DNA of 64,000 bases from Prauserella_A sp040645195 (GCF_040645195.1 NZ_JBEYXW010000028.1:1-64000); one strand, 5' to 3'; shown: positions 1 through 8,769, numbered from the stretch's first letter. Notes: generated by a model not told the origin, from the letters alone. Translations and numbers: made by a program.

Positions 1-1
1 T

Positions 2-43
2 TCCGGAATCGCACACCTGCACAACATCCTCCTCACGGACTGA
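2..43 (+). pseudogene. C-terminal tail of a gene cut by the window edge
   Basis: Frame 2 reads SGIAHLHNILLTD and then a stop. This looks like the last residues of an IS-type transposase, but the stretch is too short to assign. The following 75 bases up to the next gene hold nothing I recognise. Confidence 0.25.
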
Positions 44-119
44 CCCACAACACCAGTCCCATCAACCACAAGATCAGTTACGAGACAGCCCTTAGGCCAC
101 GGCGTCGTGCATCCCTTGC

Positions 120-578
120 TCAACCGGGACCTGCAGTCGCGGCCGACTGCTGACGTCGGCCAGCACCCGATCGCCACACATAGATCACGGCGACCGGGAG
201 CAGGACGAAGGGAATGTCGGTGAGGAACTTGCTCCAATAACGGTCGATCTCCATTGCGGCTTGGAAAGTCATGAGCACGCCGTGTGCCGCGTTCGCCCAC
301 ATCGTGAAGTCGAGAAACGACCGGTGTGCCAACGGGTCACGGGCTGCGCGTAGCAGGAAGGCTCCCCACACTACGTAGATGAGCAGCAGCATGGGCGGAA
401 CGTGCGCGTGCTCGTCGCCGAAGCGAACGTCGTTCCAGATGAGCCAGTTCAGCGGCCCGCCCTGTTCGGCGAGAAGCGACGTGTTGGCCATGAACCCCAG
501 GAACAGCAAGGTAAACAGGATCACCGTTATCGCGCCGTAGACGCGCAGAAAAATTGTGAATCCACGGTGGTCATTCAT
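120..578 (-). CDS. Small four-helix integral membrane protein
   Basis: The 152-residue protein has hydrophobic segments near residues 10-30, 60-80, 90-110 and 122-140, and a short polar C-terminus rich in Gly, Arg and Gln. It resembles the small DUF-type membrane proteins common in actinomycetes; no catalytic motif is visible. Its ATG overlaps the end of the upstream monooxygenase-like gene by 8 bases, so the two are almost certainly co-transcribed and translationally coupled. The pair is divergent from an HxlR regulator and probably under its control. The function is unknown. Confidence 0.75.
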   Translation of the reverse strand: MNDHRGFTIFLRVYGAITVILFTLLFLGFMANTSLLAEQGGPLNWLIWNDVRFGDEHAHVPPMLLLIYVVWGAFLLRAARDPLAHRSFLDFTMWANAAHGVLMTFQAAMEIDRYWSKFLTDIPFVLLPVAVIYVWRSGAGRRQQSAATAGPG

Positions 579-894
579 GTGCGGACACCGCCGTCCCGGC
601 GAAACGGTAGGAACCGATCAGAGTGGCCTCGTCGGCGGTCGGCTCCCCGATGACACGGTCGCCGAAGCCGCGCTGGAACTCCGCGAACGCCGCCGACCGC
701 GACAGGCCATTGTCGTCGATGTCGAAGTGGACGATGTGGACGAAGCTCACGCCGTCGGCGAGCCGGAATACTGCGTAGCGCATGCCATCTGGGTTCTCGG
801 CCGCGAACTCGGCGACCACGTTCTCCACCAGTCGCTGGTTCTCGTCGGCGACCTCTGGGCGCACCCGGTACTGCACCACTTTCGACTTACCCAT
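571..894 (-). CDS. Putative antibiotic-biosynthesis-monooxygenase-fold (ABM) protein
   Basis: The 107-residue protein has the pattern of a dimeric ferredoxin-like alpha/beta barrel: a VQYRVRPE strand, a helix with NQRLVENV, a strand with YAVFRLADG and a HIVHFD strand. This is typical of small quinol monooxygenase or stress-dimer proteins. I chose the ATG at 894 because AGGAGG lies a few bases upstream; an in-frame TTG at 924 would sit inside the operator. It is the first gene of a two-gene operon with the membrane protein downstream. The fold assignment is by eye from a short protein, so the substrate is unknown. Confidence 0.7.
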   Translation of the reverse strand: MGKSKVVQYRVRPEVADENQRLVENVVAEFAAENPDGMRYAVFRLADGVSFVHIVHFDIDDNGLSRSAAFAEFQRGFGDRVIGEPTADEATLIGSYRFAGTAVSAHE

Positions 895-915
895 GATCCT
901 CCTAACCAGATCTGA

Positions 916-951
916 GTTGGACAATACAACTAGCTAGTTGGTTTGTCCAAC
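916..951. promoter_or_regulatory. 36-bp palindromic operator between divergent genes (HxlR-type)
   Basis: The arms GTTGGACAA (916-924) and TTGTCCAAC (943-951) are perfect inverted repeats centred on AACTAGCTAGTT (928-939), which is itself a perfect palindrome with the same centre. Only two positions per arm (925-926 and 941-942) break symmetry. It lies in the 100-bp gap between the monooxygenase operon and the HxlR gene, where an autoregulating HxlR dimer would be expected to bind. Confidence 0.7.
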
Positions 952-994
952 CAGGGAAGCCGACTGTCGTATCTGGGCTGGTAGGCTCGGCGAC

Positions 995-1654
995 ATGGTG
1001 GGCAGGAGGAAGTACGACGAGGGCTGTGCCGTGTCACACGCACTCGACCTGGTTGGGGAACGCTGGGCGCTGCTGGTCGTACGCGAGCTACTGCTTGGCC
1101 CGAAACGTTTTACCGATCTGCGTGCGGGGATTACCGGCGCGAGTTCGGATGTACTGACGACCCGGCTCCGTGAGCTCCGCGAGGCGGGCATCGTCTATCA
1201 GCACAGGCTGCCTCCGCCCGCTGGCTCCCAAGTCTACGAACTGACCGCGTGGGGCGCCGAACTCGAACCGGTCATCACCGACCTGGGCCGTTGGGGCAGC
1301 CGCTCCCCGTCCATGCCGCACAACGCCCACAGCAGTATCGACTCGCTACTGCTGTCACTGCGATCGCTGTTCGACCCCGAAGCCGCACACGGCTTCAACG
1401 CGACGATCTCGCTCAGAATCGAAGGCCGCCCGTTCCGCGCCCAGGTCGCCGACGACGAGTTCCATCTGTCCAGTGGCGAGCCGGCCGACCCCATTGCAAC
1501 GCTGGACACCACCCGCCAAACCCTGGCCGACCTGCTTTATGGTCCTCGCCGCCTTGACGACGCACGACGCAGTGGCCAGGCCACGACCACCGGTCCCTCC
1601 GATGTGATCGCCCGGTTCCTGAAACTGTTCCCACTACCCAAACCAGCGGAGTGA
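995..1654 (+). CDS. HxlR-family winged-helix regulator with C-terminal SCP2-like domain
   Basis: This is a DNA-binding regulator of 219 residues. The first ~100 residues carry the HxlR signature: CAVSHALDLVGERWALLVVR, then LLLGPKRFTDL and LTTRLRELREAGIV. After a linker, residues ~125-210 look like the SCP2/sterol-carrier-like domain often fused to HxlR proteins (a DDEFHLSSGEPADPIATLDT strand-loop and a final helix). I chose the ATG at 995, where MVGRRKYDEG begins, rather than the TTG at 938, which lies inside the palindromic operator. It probably represses itself and the divergent monooxygenase operon. The ligand is unknown. Confidence 0.85.
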   Translation: MVGRRKYDEGCAVSHALDLVGERWALLVVRELLLGPKRFTDLRAGITGASSDVLTTRLRELREAGIVYQHRLPPPAGSQVYELTAWGAELEPVITDLGRWGSRSPSMPHNAHSSIDSLLLSLRSLFDPEAAHGFNATISLRIEGRPFRAQVADDEFHLSSGEPADPIATLDTTRQTLADLLYGPRRLDDARRSGQATTTGPSDVIARFLKLFPLPKPAE

Positions 1655-1900
1655 GCTGACCCCCTGCTGCGATGCGCAGGAGACTGTTTCGAGATCGCTC
1701 TGGCCTGACACGCAAAGTTCTGGCCCGTATCTTGTGACCCGCAGCCTCGACCCCACCGAAAAGGCGCAGCGCGATGTAACCGCTGGCCGGTCACCGAGAC
1801 CTACTAACCAAACCCGGTGAACACGCCCATCACGCTCAGCAGCATAGTCGCCGTTGGCGAGTCCTCGCCCGCGAAGGTGTACCCCAGCCGGGCGGGCAGG
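1655..1900. other. Intergenic region with a possible minus-strand gene tail
   Basis: No complete gene is visible. On the minus strand, 1804-1897 reads as a coding-like tail (NLPARLGYTFAGEDSPTATM, then a hydrophobic stretch, then a stop) in a frame different from the oxidoreductase gene that ends at 1901. It may be the remnant of another gene's 3' end. Confidence 0.3.
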
Positions 1901-2761
1901 TTACGGGTGTTCGAGAACGAAGCGTTCTGCGAACCGCGACAGCTCGTCACGTTGTTCGTTCGGACTTGAAGCCGTGGCGCTGACGACGACACGGGTGACG
2001 CCCTGCGCGGCGAAGGCTTCGAATTGCTCGTGGGTCATGTCGATTCCGCCCCAGCGGGTGTATTCGAGGCTATCCGGATCACGCCCGGCATCCTTGGCGG
2101 TCACGCGAGCCAGTTCCCACTGGGCCACACGTTCCTCGGGCACCAGCGCCCCACCCGGGAAGTACCCGTCACCCCGGAGACCGGCCCGGCGTGCCGCCGC
2201 CTGACTCGATCCACCGACGTGAATGGGCAGCGTCGTGCTCTGGTACGGCTTCGGAAACTGCACAAGCTTGTCGAATGAGAAGAACTCGCCCTGGAAACTG
2301 ACGCCCTCTTCGCCGCCCTCCCACAGCAGACGCAACACATCGATCGCTTCATCGGCCCGCCGTCCGCGTGTGCGGAAAGCAACGTTGGTAGCCGTGGCCT
2401 CCTCCGGCAGGGTGCCCAACCCCACTGTCAGCAACCGCATCCGGCCTTTGGACAACACATCGATGGTCGCCAACTGCTTGGCGAGCACCACAGGGTGCCG
2501 ATACGGCAACAACAGCACGCCCGTGCCCAGCAGGAGCCGCTCGGTCGCTGCGGCGACATAGGCGAGGGTGTCAAGCGGATCGAGGAACGGCAGCGACGGC
2601 GGGACCTCAACGTTATAGAGTCGCGCTCCGGGATACAGAACCAGGTGTTCAGGAAGGTACAGACCCTCGAAACCACACGCCTCCGCATGACGTGCATAAG
2701 CGACGATCCGATCTGGATCGAAGCCGAAATGGGAGGTGGAGTAGCTAACTCCGAACTTCAT
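1901..2761 (-). CDS. LLM-class F420-dependent oxidoreductase
   Basis: This 286-residue luciferase-like TIM-barrel enzyme probably uses coenzyme F420 (or FMN) for hydride transfer to an unknown substrate. It has the N-terminal strand KFGVSYSTSHFG, the AEACGFEGLYLPEH segment, LLGTGVLLLPYRHPVVLAKQ, and the GRMRLLTVGLG and PIHVGGSSQAAARRAG motifs that line the cofactor pocket in this family. I chose the ATG at 2761 (MKFGVSYS) with GAGGAAGG upstream over the longer ORF. It stands alone. High third-position GC shows it is native. Confidence 0.85.
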   Translation of the reverse strand: MKFGVSYSTSHFGFDPDRIVAYARHAEACGFEGLYLPEHLVLYPGARLYNVEVPPSLPFLDPLDTLAYVAAATERLLLGTGVLLLPYRHPVVLAKQLATIDVLSKGRMRLLTVGLGTLPEEATATNVAFRTRGRRADEAIDVLRLLWEGGEEGVSFQGEFFSFDKLVQFPKPYQSTTLPIHVGGSSQAAARRAGLRGDGYFPGGALVPEERVAQWELARVTAKDAGRDPDSLEYTRWGGIDMTHEQFEAFAAQGVTRVVVSATASSPNEQRDELSRFAERFVLEHP

Positions 2762-3037
2762 GCCTTTGCCTTCCTCGCGGATTACCAGTGCCGCCACTCA
2801 ATAGCCGAATGTCATCGCCAGAAACGCCACACACGCACGTATCGTCAGCCCCGACAGTAGACTGAGTGGGTAACTTCTCACCGCGTCACAAAATTCCCGA
2901 ACCAGGACAACAGGCATGTGACAGCGGACACAGTCGATCGCTGTTGAAACACGGAGGAGGTAGCGCACACGAGTTCCGACATCCACACAGGCGACCGCGG
3001 ACATTGGCATCGGACACCAGCTCAGAAAGAACAAACC
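2762..3037. other. Intergenic, no gene seen
   Basis: Several short ORFs exist, but none has a convincing ribosome site or family motif. This stretch leads into a decayed ORF and the IS630 element. Confidence 0.4.
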
Positions 3038-3256
3038 ATGCTGACCTCCTCGCGAACACCTCAACGAGTGCTGGCCAAAGCCGAAGCGGAATTACACTCA
3101 TTCCAGAAAGAAATCAAGGCACGAATCGGCCCCGGCAAGCGTTGGTGGATGCGATCAACGAAGCACAGGTGCAGCGGGCGGCGCGAGCTGGGACTGCGCC
3201 AAGATCGCTGACACTCCCGTCCGCCGCGGGTTTCAGGCAATCGTCAATACACAAGC
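3038..3256 (+). pseudogene. Decayed small ORF next to the IS630 insertion
   Basis: An ATG at 3038 opens a helical, charged peptide (LAKAEAELHSFQKEIKARIG). After a frame change near 3130 it continues as ALVDAINEAQVQRAARAG. Together they look like the start of a small helix-turn-helix-type protein, with a frameshift and a 3' end that runs into the insertion sequence. Its original identity is not recognised. Confidence 0.35.
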
Positions 3257-3258
3257 TA

Positions 3259-3283
3259 GTGTCGTGAGTCAGTAGTTCGTTGG
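3259..3283 (+). repeat. Left terminal inverted repeat of the IS630 element
   Basis: GTGTCGTGAGTC (3259-3270) and TTCGTTGG (3276-3283) match the right end exactly; the five bases between them differ. Confidence 0.9.
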
Positions 3284-3295
3284 TAGTTGTAGGGT

Positions 3296-4387
3296 GTGGC
3301 GGTGCCGAGCCCGAAGCTTGATCCGGTGGTGTTGTCCGCCGAGGAACGGTTGGTCCTGGTGGGGTGGGCGCGGCGCCGGAAGACCGCGCAGGCATTGGCG
3401 TTGCGGTCGCGGATTGTGTTGCGCTGCGCCGAAGGTGGCACGATCGGCGAGGTTGCGGAGGACATTGGGGTCTCGCGCAACATGGTGTCGAAGTGGCGGT
3501 CGCGGTTTCTGGCCAGGCGTCTGGAGGGGCTGTCGGATGAGCCCCGTCCGGGGAAGCCTCGGACGATCACCGACGTGCAGGTTGACCAGGTGATCGTGAA
3601 GACGTTGGAGGAGATCCCGGGCGAGGACACGCACTGGTCTACCCGGTCGATGGCCGAGGCGGTGGGCATGTCACAGTCGGCGGTTTCGCGGATCTGGCGG
3701 GCCTTTGGGTTGAAGCCGCATGCGATCGAAACCTGGAAGCTGTCGACCGATCCGCAGTTCGTGGACAAGGTCCGCGATGTTGTTGGCCTGTATATGGCGC
3801 CGCCGGAGAACGCGCTGGTGCTCGCAGTGGACGAGAAGAGCCAGATGCAGGCGATCGACCGGACCGCCCCGATCCTGCCGATCATGCCCACCACCCCGGC
3901 GCGGATGACCCATGACTACGTCCGTCACGGCACGACCAGCCTGTTCGCCGCGTTCGACATCTCCAGCGGTTCGGTCATCGCCCAGCATTACCGCCGGCAC
4001 CGTCACCAGGAGTTCCTGCGATTCCTCAAACTCATCGACGACGCAGTGCCTAAGGACCTGACCTTGCACCTGGTGTTGGACAACTACGCCACGCACAAGA
4101 TCCCCAAAGTCAAGGAATGGCTGATCCGCCACCCACGGTTCCACCTGCACTTCACCCCGACCAGCAGCTCCTGGCTCAACCTGGTGGAACGCTGGTTCTC
4201 CGAGTTGACCAACCGCAAGCTACGGCGCTCCGCCCACCGCAGCGTCACCGAACTCGAACGCGACGTCCGCCGCTGGATCAACGAGTGGAACGCCGACCCC
4301 AAACCGTTCATCTGGACCAAGCCCGCCGACCAGATCCTCGACACCCTCGCCACATACTGCCAACGAATTAACGACTCACGACACTAG
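3296..4387 (+). CDS. IS630-family DDE transposase
   Basis: This 363-residue transposase catalyses cut-and-paste movement of its element. The N-terminal part (1-160) has tandem helix-turn-helix units (IGEVAEDIGVSRNMVSKWRS and MAEAVGMSQSAVSRIWRAFG). The catalytic core shows Asp179 (LAVDEKSQ), Asp262 (LVLDNYATH) and Glu298 (NLVERWFSELTNR), a DD35E arrangement normal for IS630. The start is GTG at 3296, with GTG 3302 possible. Its TAG stop is completed by the duplicated target TA, so the reading frame ends in flanking DNA. It converges on the HNH gene. Confidence 0.95.
   Translation: MAVPSPKLDPVVLSAEERLVLVGWARRRKTAQALALRSRIVLRCAEGGTIGEVAEDIGVSRNMVSKWRSRFLARRLEGLSDEPRPGKPRTITDVQVDQVIVKTLEEIPGEDTHWSTRSMAEAVGMSQSAVSRIWRAFGLKPHAIETWKLSTDPQFVDKVRDVVGLYMAPPENALVLAVDEKSQMQAIDRTAPILPIMPTTPARMTHDYVRHGTTSLFAAFDISSGSVIAQHYRRHRHQEFLRFLKLIDDAVPKDLTLHLVLDNYATHKIPKVKEWLIRHPRFHLHFTPTSSSWLNLVERWFSELTNRKLRRSAHRSVTELERDVRRWINEWNADPKPFIWTKPADQILDTLATYCQRINDSRH
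4360..4384 (-). repeat. Right terminal inverted repeat of the IS630 element
   Basis: CCAACGAA-N5-GACTCACGACAC is the reverse complement of the left end and lies inside the last codons of the transposase gene. Confidence 0.9.
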
Positions 4388-5529
4388 AACGGTGGGTCGT
4401 GGAGTGGTTCGGGTTTGCTGGTGTAGGTGGTACCCGTGGGTGTGGTGACGGCGACGGCTGCCGTGGTCGGGTGTAACCGGTAGGTCCACCCTGGACGGTC
4501 CTTAAGGCGGTGGTGCCGCCGACACAAGTTGACCAGGTTGGCCTGATTCGTGGGTCCCTGGCGGTTCCAGGGAATGTGGTGATCGTTGTCGCCGAAATGG
4601 GCGGGCCGATGGCACGACGGGAACCGACATTCGCGATCGCGCACCCGGACGAACTCGTCGGTCACCGCCGGCGGGCGATACCGTTGTCGCCCCACGTCGA
4701 CCGGCGCCCCGGTGAGCGGATCGGTGACGATCCGCCGCCACGTCGAGGACGGTTCCTCGGCAATCTGCCTAGCCACGTCTGCCGCGATCGGCCCGTACCC
4801 CGCCAACTGAGCCGGATTGTCGTTCAAGCCAGCCAGAGTCGTGAGGTCAACGTAGACGTGCACGTCGGCCTTCGCCCCCGAACCGGTGGCATTCGAGCCG
4901 AGCAATTCGGCGAACACGTCGGCCCGAAGTTGGTCGAGAGTGCGGGATTCATTGCCGCCACGCAAGGTGCGGGCCATCCGATCAATCCGCGCATAAGCGG
5001 ATGAGGCAACCTCGGCAGGCAGGTCAGCGAGCAATGTGGACATCCCGTCCTCACCCGGCAGCAACTGCACCGACCTCTCAGCCCGACGAACGGAAGCCCG
5101 TCGGGCAGCCCCCTCCGGATCGACCTTCAAAGCCCAATAGGTAGCAACCCGCCGCACCTGATGCGGATTCTTACCGACAAGACGAGGAGCGACGGTCGAG
5201 TCGACCTCCCGAGCCTGCGAGTCATTGAGCCAAGCGGTAGCGCTGGCGACCTTCGAAGCCCGATAGGAATCGACAACACCGGACTCCATAGCAGACAAAG
5301 TCCGAGGCAACCGATGAACCAACGCGGCAGACAAATCCACCATCCGCCGAGCATGCTGCTCACTCACCGAGAGCACCAACGCCAACTCAGCTACCACATC
5401 GGGAGCATGCCCCCGATGCTCGTCGAGCGAGTTCACGGCCCGATGCAGCAGGGCCTCAGCCCGCATTTTGAGCCGATTCAGACCTTCGATCTGGGTCAGA
5501 ATTTGTTGGTCTAGCAAGGAATCCCCCAC
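4384..5529 (-). CDS. DUF222 / HNH endonuclease domain protein (13E12-repeat-like family)
   Basis: The 381-residue protein belongs to the large actinobacterial DUF222-HNH family, which is usually multicopy and of unknown role. The DUF222 region occupies most of the protein (RMVDLSAALVHRLPRTLSAM, ADVHVYVDLTTLAGL). The C-terminal HNH nuclease reads RDRECRFPSCHRPAHFGDNDHH, then NLVNLCRRHHRLKDRPGW, with the Cys and His zinc/metal ligands intact. I chose GTG 5529 because a TATGAT hexamer sits just upstream, suggesting leaderless translation. Its TAG stop lies in the CTAG target of the IS630 element and was preserved by the TA duplication. Confidence 0.85.
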   Translation of the reverse strand: MGDSLLDQQILTQIEGLNRLKMRAEALLHRAVNSLDEHRGHAPDVVAELALVLSVSEQHARRMVDLSAALVHRLPRTLSAMESGVVDSYRASKVASATAWLNDSQAREVDSTVAPRLVGKNPHQVRRVATYWALKVDPEGAARRASVRRAERSVQLLPGEDGMSTLLADLPAEVASSAYARIDRMARTLRGGNESRTLDQLRADVFAELLGSNATGSGAKADVHVYVDLTTLAGLNDNPAQLAGYGPIAADVARQIAEEPSSTWRRIVTDPLTGAPVDVGRQRYRPPAVTDEFVRVRDRECRFPSCHRPAHFGDNDHHIPWNRQGPTNQANLVNLCRRHHRLKDRPGWTYRLHPTTAAVAVTTPTGTTYTSKPEPLHDPPF

Positions 5530-5535
5530 GAGACC

Positions 5536-5564
5536 ATCATACCGAACCAAGTAGCCAACTACAA
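5536..5564 (-). promoter_or_regulatory. Sigma-70-type promoter of the HNH gene
   Basis: On the minus strand TTGTAG (5564-5559) and TATGAT (5541-5536) are separated by exactly 17 bases. The GTG start follows 6 bases after the -10 box, so the transcript would have almost no leader. Confidence 0.55.
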
Positions 5565-5597
5565 GCAGAACCTGACAACGATACCCGGACCGTGGGG

Positions 5598-5646
5598 AAC
5601 TGTCGCTAGTGGACAGTGACAAAACCCAACCACAGGAGCGACAGTT
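5598..5646. repeat. Inverted repeat upstream of the HNH gene
   Basis: AACTGTCGCT (5598-5607) and AGCGACAGTT (5637-5646) are perfect 10-bp arms with a 29-bp spacer. They could be an operator or the trace of a small mobile element. Confidence 0.5.
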
Positions 5647-5706
5647 TCACACGGCGCGCCGACGGCGTGCCTGAAACCCAACCACCCCAACCCAAATCGT
5701 CCCAAG

Positions 5707-7659
5707 TTAAGCCAAGTGACGCGCCCACCACTCGAGGACGGCGTCGAACCGCTGCACGCGATGCTGTGGTTTCCCGGACCGGGTCAGCTCATGCCCCTCC
5801 CCGGGGAAAAGCAGGAACTCGGTCTCGGTGCCGTTCTTCTTGAGCGCAACGAACATCCGCTGCGCCTGCTCGACCGGACACCGCCAGTCGTGCTCGGAAT
5901 GCACCACCGCAAACGGGATTCCGATGTTGCCGACGTGGCTCAGCGGGCTTCGCGCCCGCTGCTCACCGGGGTCGGTGCCGACGTAGTTCTCGGTGAAGAA
6001 CCAGCCGATGTCCGAGCTGCCGGCGAAGGAGTCCCATGCGTTGACGGCCCGCTCACTCCACGCGGCACGGAACCGGTGCCCGTGGTGCGCGGCGAGCCAG
6101 CCGGTCATGAACCCGCCGTAGGAGCCACCCATCACACCGACCCGGCTCGCGTCGGCGTCAGGGCGTTCCAGTGTGACGTCCAGCAAGGCGAGTAGGTCGT
6201 CGGCGTCGACGGTGCCGAGCTTGCCGAGTATCGCCTGACCGTGCGATTCGCCGTAACCGGCCGAGCCGCGTGGGTTCGCGAGGACGACCAGGTAACCGGC
6301 CGAGGCATAGACCTGCGCCTCGTCGAAGAGGCTCCATTCGTAAGCGGCGAACGGGCCGCCGTGGATCACCAGCAGCACCGGATGCGGGCCCGCGCCCTCG
6401 GGCGGGACGACCCATCCGTGTACCGGGTAGCCGTCGGGCGCCTGCGCGGTGAGCTCCTCGGCGGGCCGGACGCCCGCTGCCCGTAGCGGTCGCGAGAAGT
6501 CGGTCAGGGTCCGCACGGTGTCGCCTTCGAGCCGCACGACCTCGCCCGCATCGGCGGGCCCGGCCTGGACGAGGGTGATCGTGTCGCCGTCGACGGCGAA
6601 GCCGCGCACGGCAGCGCCCTCCCCCGCCAGGAGCGGGAGATCGGCCAGCGGGGCCCGGTCACCATCGCGTGGCACCGCGCGCAGCTCGGCCGCGCCGCGA
6701 TGTTGCACCACGACGAGCACACCGTTGCCGAAGGGCGCGGGGTCGCCGGCGGTCTCGTCGCACAGCACCGTTTCCGGGTCGGTGAGCCGCCGCGGTTCGG
6801 CGACCGCGCCGTCGCCAGGCAGCGTCGCCGCCCACAGCCCGGAGTTCTTCGCCACGCTGAAAACGCCGGCGAACTCGGTGCCGTAGAAGAAGACCGTGCC
6901 GTCGTCGCTCACCACCGGATGCGAAGCCCGCCCCGTCGTACGCACTGCCAGCACCGGGTCTCCCCCATCGGCTGGAACCGCGTACAGGTCCTGATGCAAC
7001 GTCTCGGCGCGGTCCCAGTCCCGCGCGGCGACCACGATCACCCGCTGCCCGTCCGGCGTCCACGCCGGGTCGGCAACATCGGCCGCACCGCCGGTCAGTG
7101 CCGGCGGTTCCTCGGGAGTGCTTTCGCTGAGCGCGTCCATAACGAACAGCCGCTTCGGCCGGTCCCGCAGGAAGCCGATGTCATCGATGCGGTAGTCGAA
7201 GCGGGTGATCCGCCGTGGGGCCTCCGCGGCGGGTTCGGGTGCCTCGTCTGCGCCGTCGGCGGTGGTGCCGTAACGACCGGGCTGCGGCACGCGTGCGGTG
7301 AACGCGATGCGCCGGGAGTCCGGCGCCCACACCGGTGCGTCCACCCCGAGGGGCAAGGCGGTGATGCGCCGCGGCTCGCCACCGGCTGCGGGCATCACGT
7401 GCAGCTGTGGCCGGGACAGCGCCCCGGAGGTACCCGTGGCCCGGAGGAATGCGACCCAGCGGCCGTCGGGAGAGATGGCGGGAGCGGTATCGCGCTCACC
7501 GTGAGTCCAGGGGCTGTCACAATCCGGCCCGATCCGGCGCAGCGCACTCCGGTAGGAGTTGCTGGCCAGATCGGGCCGGGTCAGCGTGACGAGGGTCAGG
7601 TCACCCCGGCAGGCGGGGCGACCGGGTACGGCAAGCAGTGCCAGGTCAGCGGGACGCAC
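5707..7659 (-). CDS. S9-family prolyl oligopeptidase-type serine peptidase
   Basis: This 650-residue cytoplasmic peptidase or acylaminoacyl-peptidase probably cleaves short peptides. Residues 1-390 form a WD/beta-propeller (repeats such as AISPDGRWVAFLR and VWAPDSRRIAFTA). Residues 400-650 form an alpha/beta hydrolase with nucleophile Ser513 (GGSYGG), Asp591 (HSEHDWRCP) and His623 (GEGHEL), so the catalytic triad is complete. The start is GTG with no clear ribosome site; TAATGT upstream could be a -10 box for a near-leaderless message. No signal peptide is visible. It stands alone and points the same way as terC. Confidence 0.92.
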   Translation of the reverse strand: MRPADLALLAVPGRPACRGDLTLVTLTRPDLASNSYRSALRRIGPDCDSPWTHGERDTAPAISPDGRWVAFLRATGTSGALSRPQLHVMPAAGGEPRRITALPLGVDAPVWAPDSRRIAFTARVPQPGRYGTTADGADEAPEPAAEAPRRITRFDYRIDDIGFLRDRPKRLFVMDALSESTPEEPPALTGGAADVADPAWTPDGQRVIVVAARDWDRAETLHQDLYAVPADGGDPVLAVRTTGRASHPVVSDDGTVFFYGTEFAGVFSVAKNSGLWAATLPGDGAVAEPRRLTDPETVLCDETAGDPAPFGNGVLVVVQHRGAAELRAVPRDGDRAPLADLPLLAGEGAAVRGFAVDGDTITLVQAGPADAGEVVRLEGDTVRTLTDFSRPLRAAGVRPAEELTAQAPDGYPVHGWVVPPEGAGPHPVLLVIHGGPFAAYEWSLFDEAQVYASAGYLVVLANPRGSAGYGESHGQAILGKLGTVDADDLLALLDVTLERPDADASRVGVMGGSYGGFMTGWLAAHHGHRFRAAWSERAVNAWDSFAGSSDIGWFFTENYVGTDPGEQRARSPLSHVGNIGIPFAVVHSEHDWRCPVEQAQRMFVALKKNGTETEFLLFPGEGHELTRSGKPQHRVQRFDAVLEWWARHLA

Positions 7660-7697
7660 GACCCGGACATTACCGGATCTTTAGCGAAACTAACGAG

Positions 7698-8729
7698 TTA
7701 CTTCTCCGGTCGCGAGCCGGCGGCCTCGTCCTCCGGCTCGGCCTGCTCCGGCGCAGCGGCGGACAGGTTCAGCTTGCCGGTGGCCCCGGGATCCCGCTTG
7801 GCCTTCATCAGGCTCGCGATAGTCGTGATCGTGAGCACCGTGACGATGAAGCCGAGCGACACCCAGTTGTTGATCTCCAGCCACGACGGCGTGACGTGGT
7901 ACTCGTGCAGGGCGTGCAGCACGAGCTTCAGGCCGATGAAGCCGAGGATGACGGCGAGACCGTAGGACAGGTAGACCAGCTTGTTGACCAGCCCGCCGAG
8001 TAGGAAGTACAGCTGGCGAAGGCCCATCAGCGCGAACGCGTTGGCCGTGAACACCAGGTAGGCGTCCTGCGTGATGCCGAAGATGGCGGGGATGGAGTCG
8101 ACCGCGAACAGCAGGTCGGCACTGCCGATCGCGACGATGACCACGGCCATCGGCGTGAGGTAGCGCTTGCCGTTCTGCTTGACGACCGTGTGGTGCCCGA
8201 CGTAGTCGTCGGTCACCGGGAAGATCTTGCGCACCCAGCGGGTGACCGCGTTCTCCTGGTACTCCTCGTGCCCGCCCTTGTCGCGGACCATGCTGTAGGC
8301 CGTCCACACGAGCACCGCGCCGAACAGGAAGAACACCCACACGAAACGGTTGATGAGCGCCGCGCCGACCGCGATGAACGCACCACGCATGACGAGTGCG
8401 AGCAGGATGCCGATCAGCAGCACGCGGTGCTGGTGAATGGCGGGGACGCGGAACGACGCCATGATCACCATGAAGATGAACAGGTTGTCGACGGACAATG
8501 AGTACTCGGTGATGTAACCGGTGAAGAACTCGACACCCGGGTCGTGCCCGCCGAGCACCCAGACACCGATGCCGAAGACCACCGCACAGGAGATGTAGAA
8601 GATCACCCACCGGGCGGCTTCCCCTGTCGTGACTTCATGTGGCTTGCGGTCGACGATCACCAGGTCAACCGCGATCAGAGCGAGCAGGCCACCGATCGTG
8701 GCAAGCCAAAGCCAAACGGGCACCGTCAT
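7698..8729 (-). CDS. TerC-family integral membrane metal exporter
   Basis: The 343-residue protein has about nine transmembrane helices. It carries the TerC hallmark acidic motifs in membrane segments, SLSVDNLFIFM (~residue 85) and LLFAVDSIPAIFG, and ends in a Glu/Ala-rich cytoplasmic tail. TerC/Alx proteins export Mn2+ or load metals onto exported proteins. The riboswitch upstream supports a manganese role. The ATG at 8729 has CCGGAGG about 10 bases upstream. The gene is monocistronic. Confidence 0.92.
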   Translation of the reverse strand: MTVPVWLWLATIGGLLALIAVDLVIVDRKPHEVTTGEAARWVIFYISCAVVFGIGVWVLGGHDPGVEFFTGYITEYSLSVDNLFIFMVIMASFRVPAIHQHRVLLIGILLALVMRGAFIAVGAALINRFVWVFFLFGAVLVWTAYSMVRDKGGHEEYQENAVTRWVRKIFPVTDDYVGHHTVVKQNGKRYLTPMAVVIVAIGSADLLFAVDSIPAIFGITQDAYLVFTANAFALMGLRQLYFLLGGLVNKLVYLSYGLAVILGFIGLKLVLHALHEYHVTPSWLEINNWVSLGFIVTVLTITTIASLMKAKRDPGATGKLNLSAAAPEQAEPEDEAAGSRPEK

Positions 8730-8769
8730 GTACCAAACCTCCGGTTAGCGGAAAGAACGGCCACTACCC

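Larger units (their letters stand above)
3259..4384 (+). mobile_element. Complete IS630-family insertion sequence, about 1.13 kb
   Basis: The ends are near-perfect inverted repeats, GTGTCGTGAGTC-N5-TTCGTTGG at the left and its complement at the right. The element is bracketed by a TA duplication (3257-3258 and 4385-4386), and both copies lie in CTAG, the known target preference of IS630 elements. The single transposase gene is intact, so the element may be active and recently inserted. Confidence 0.92.
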
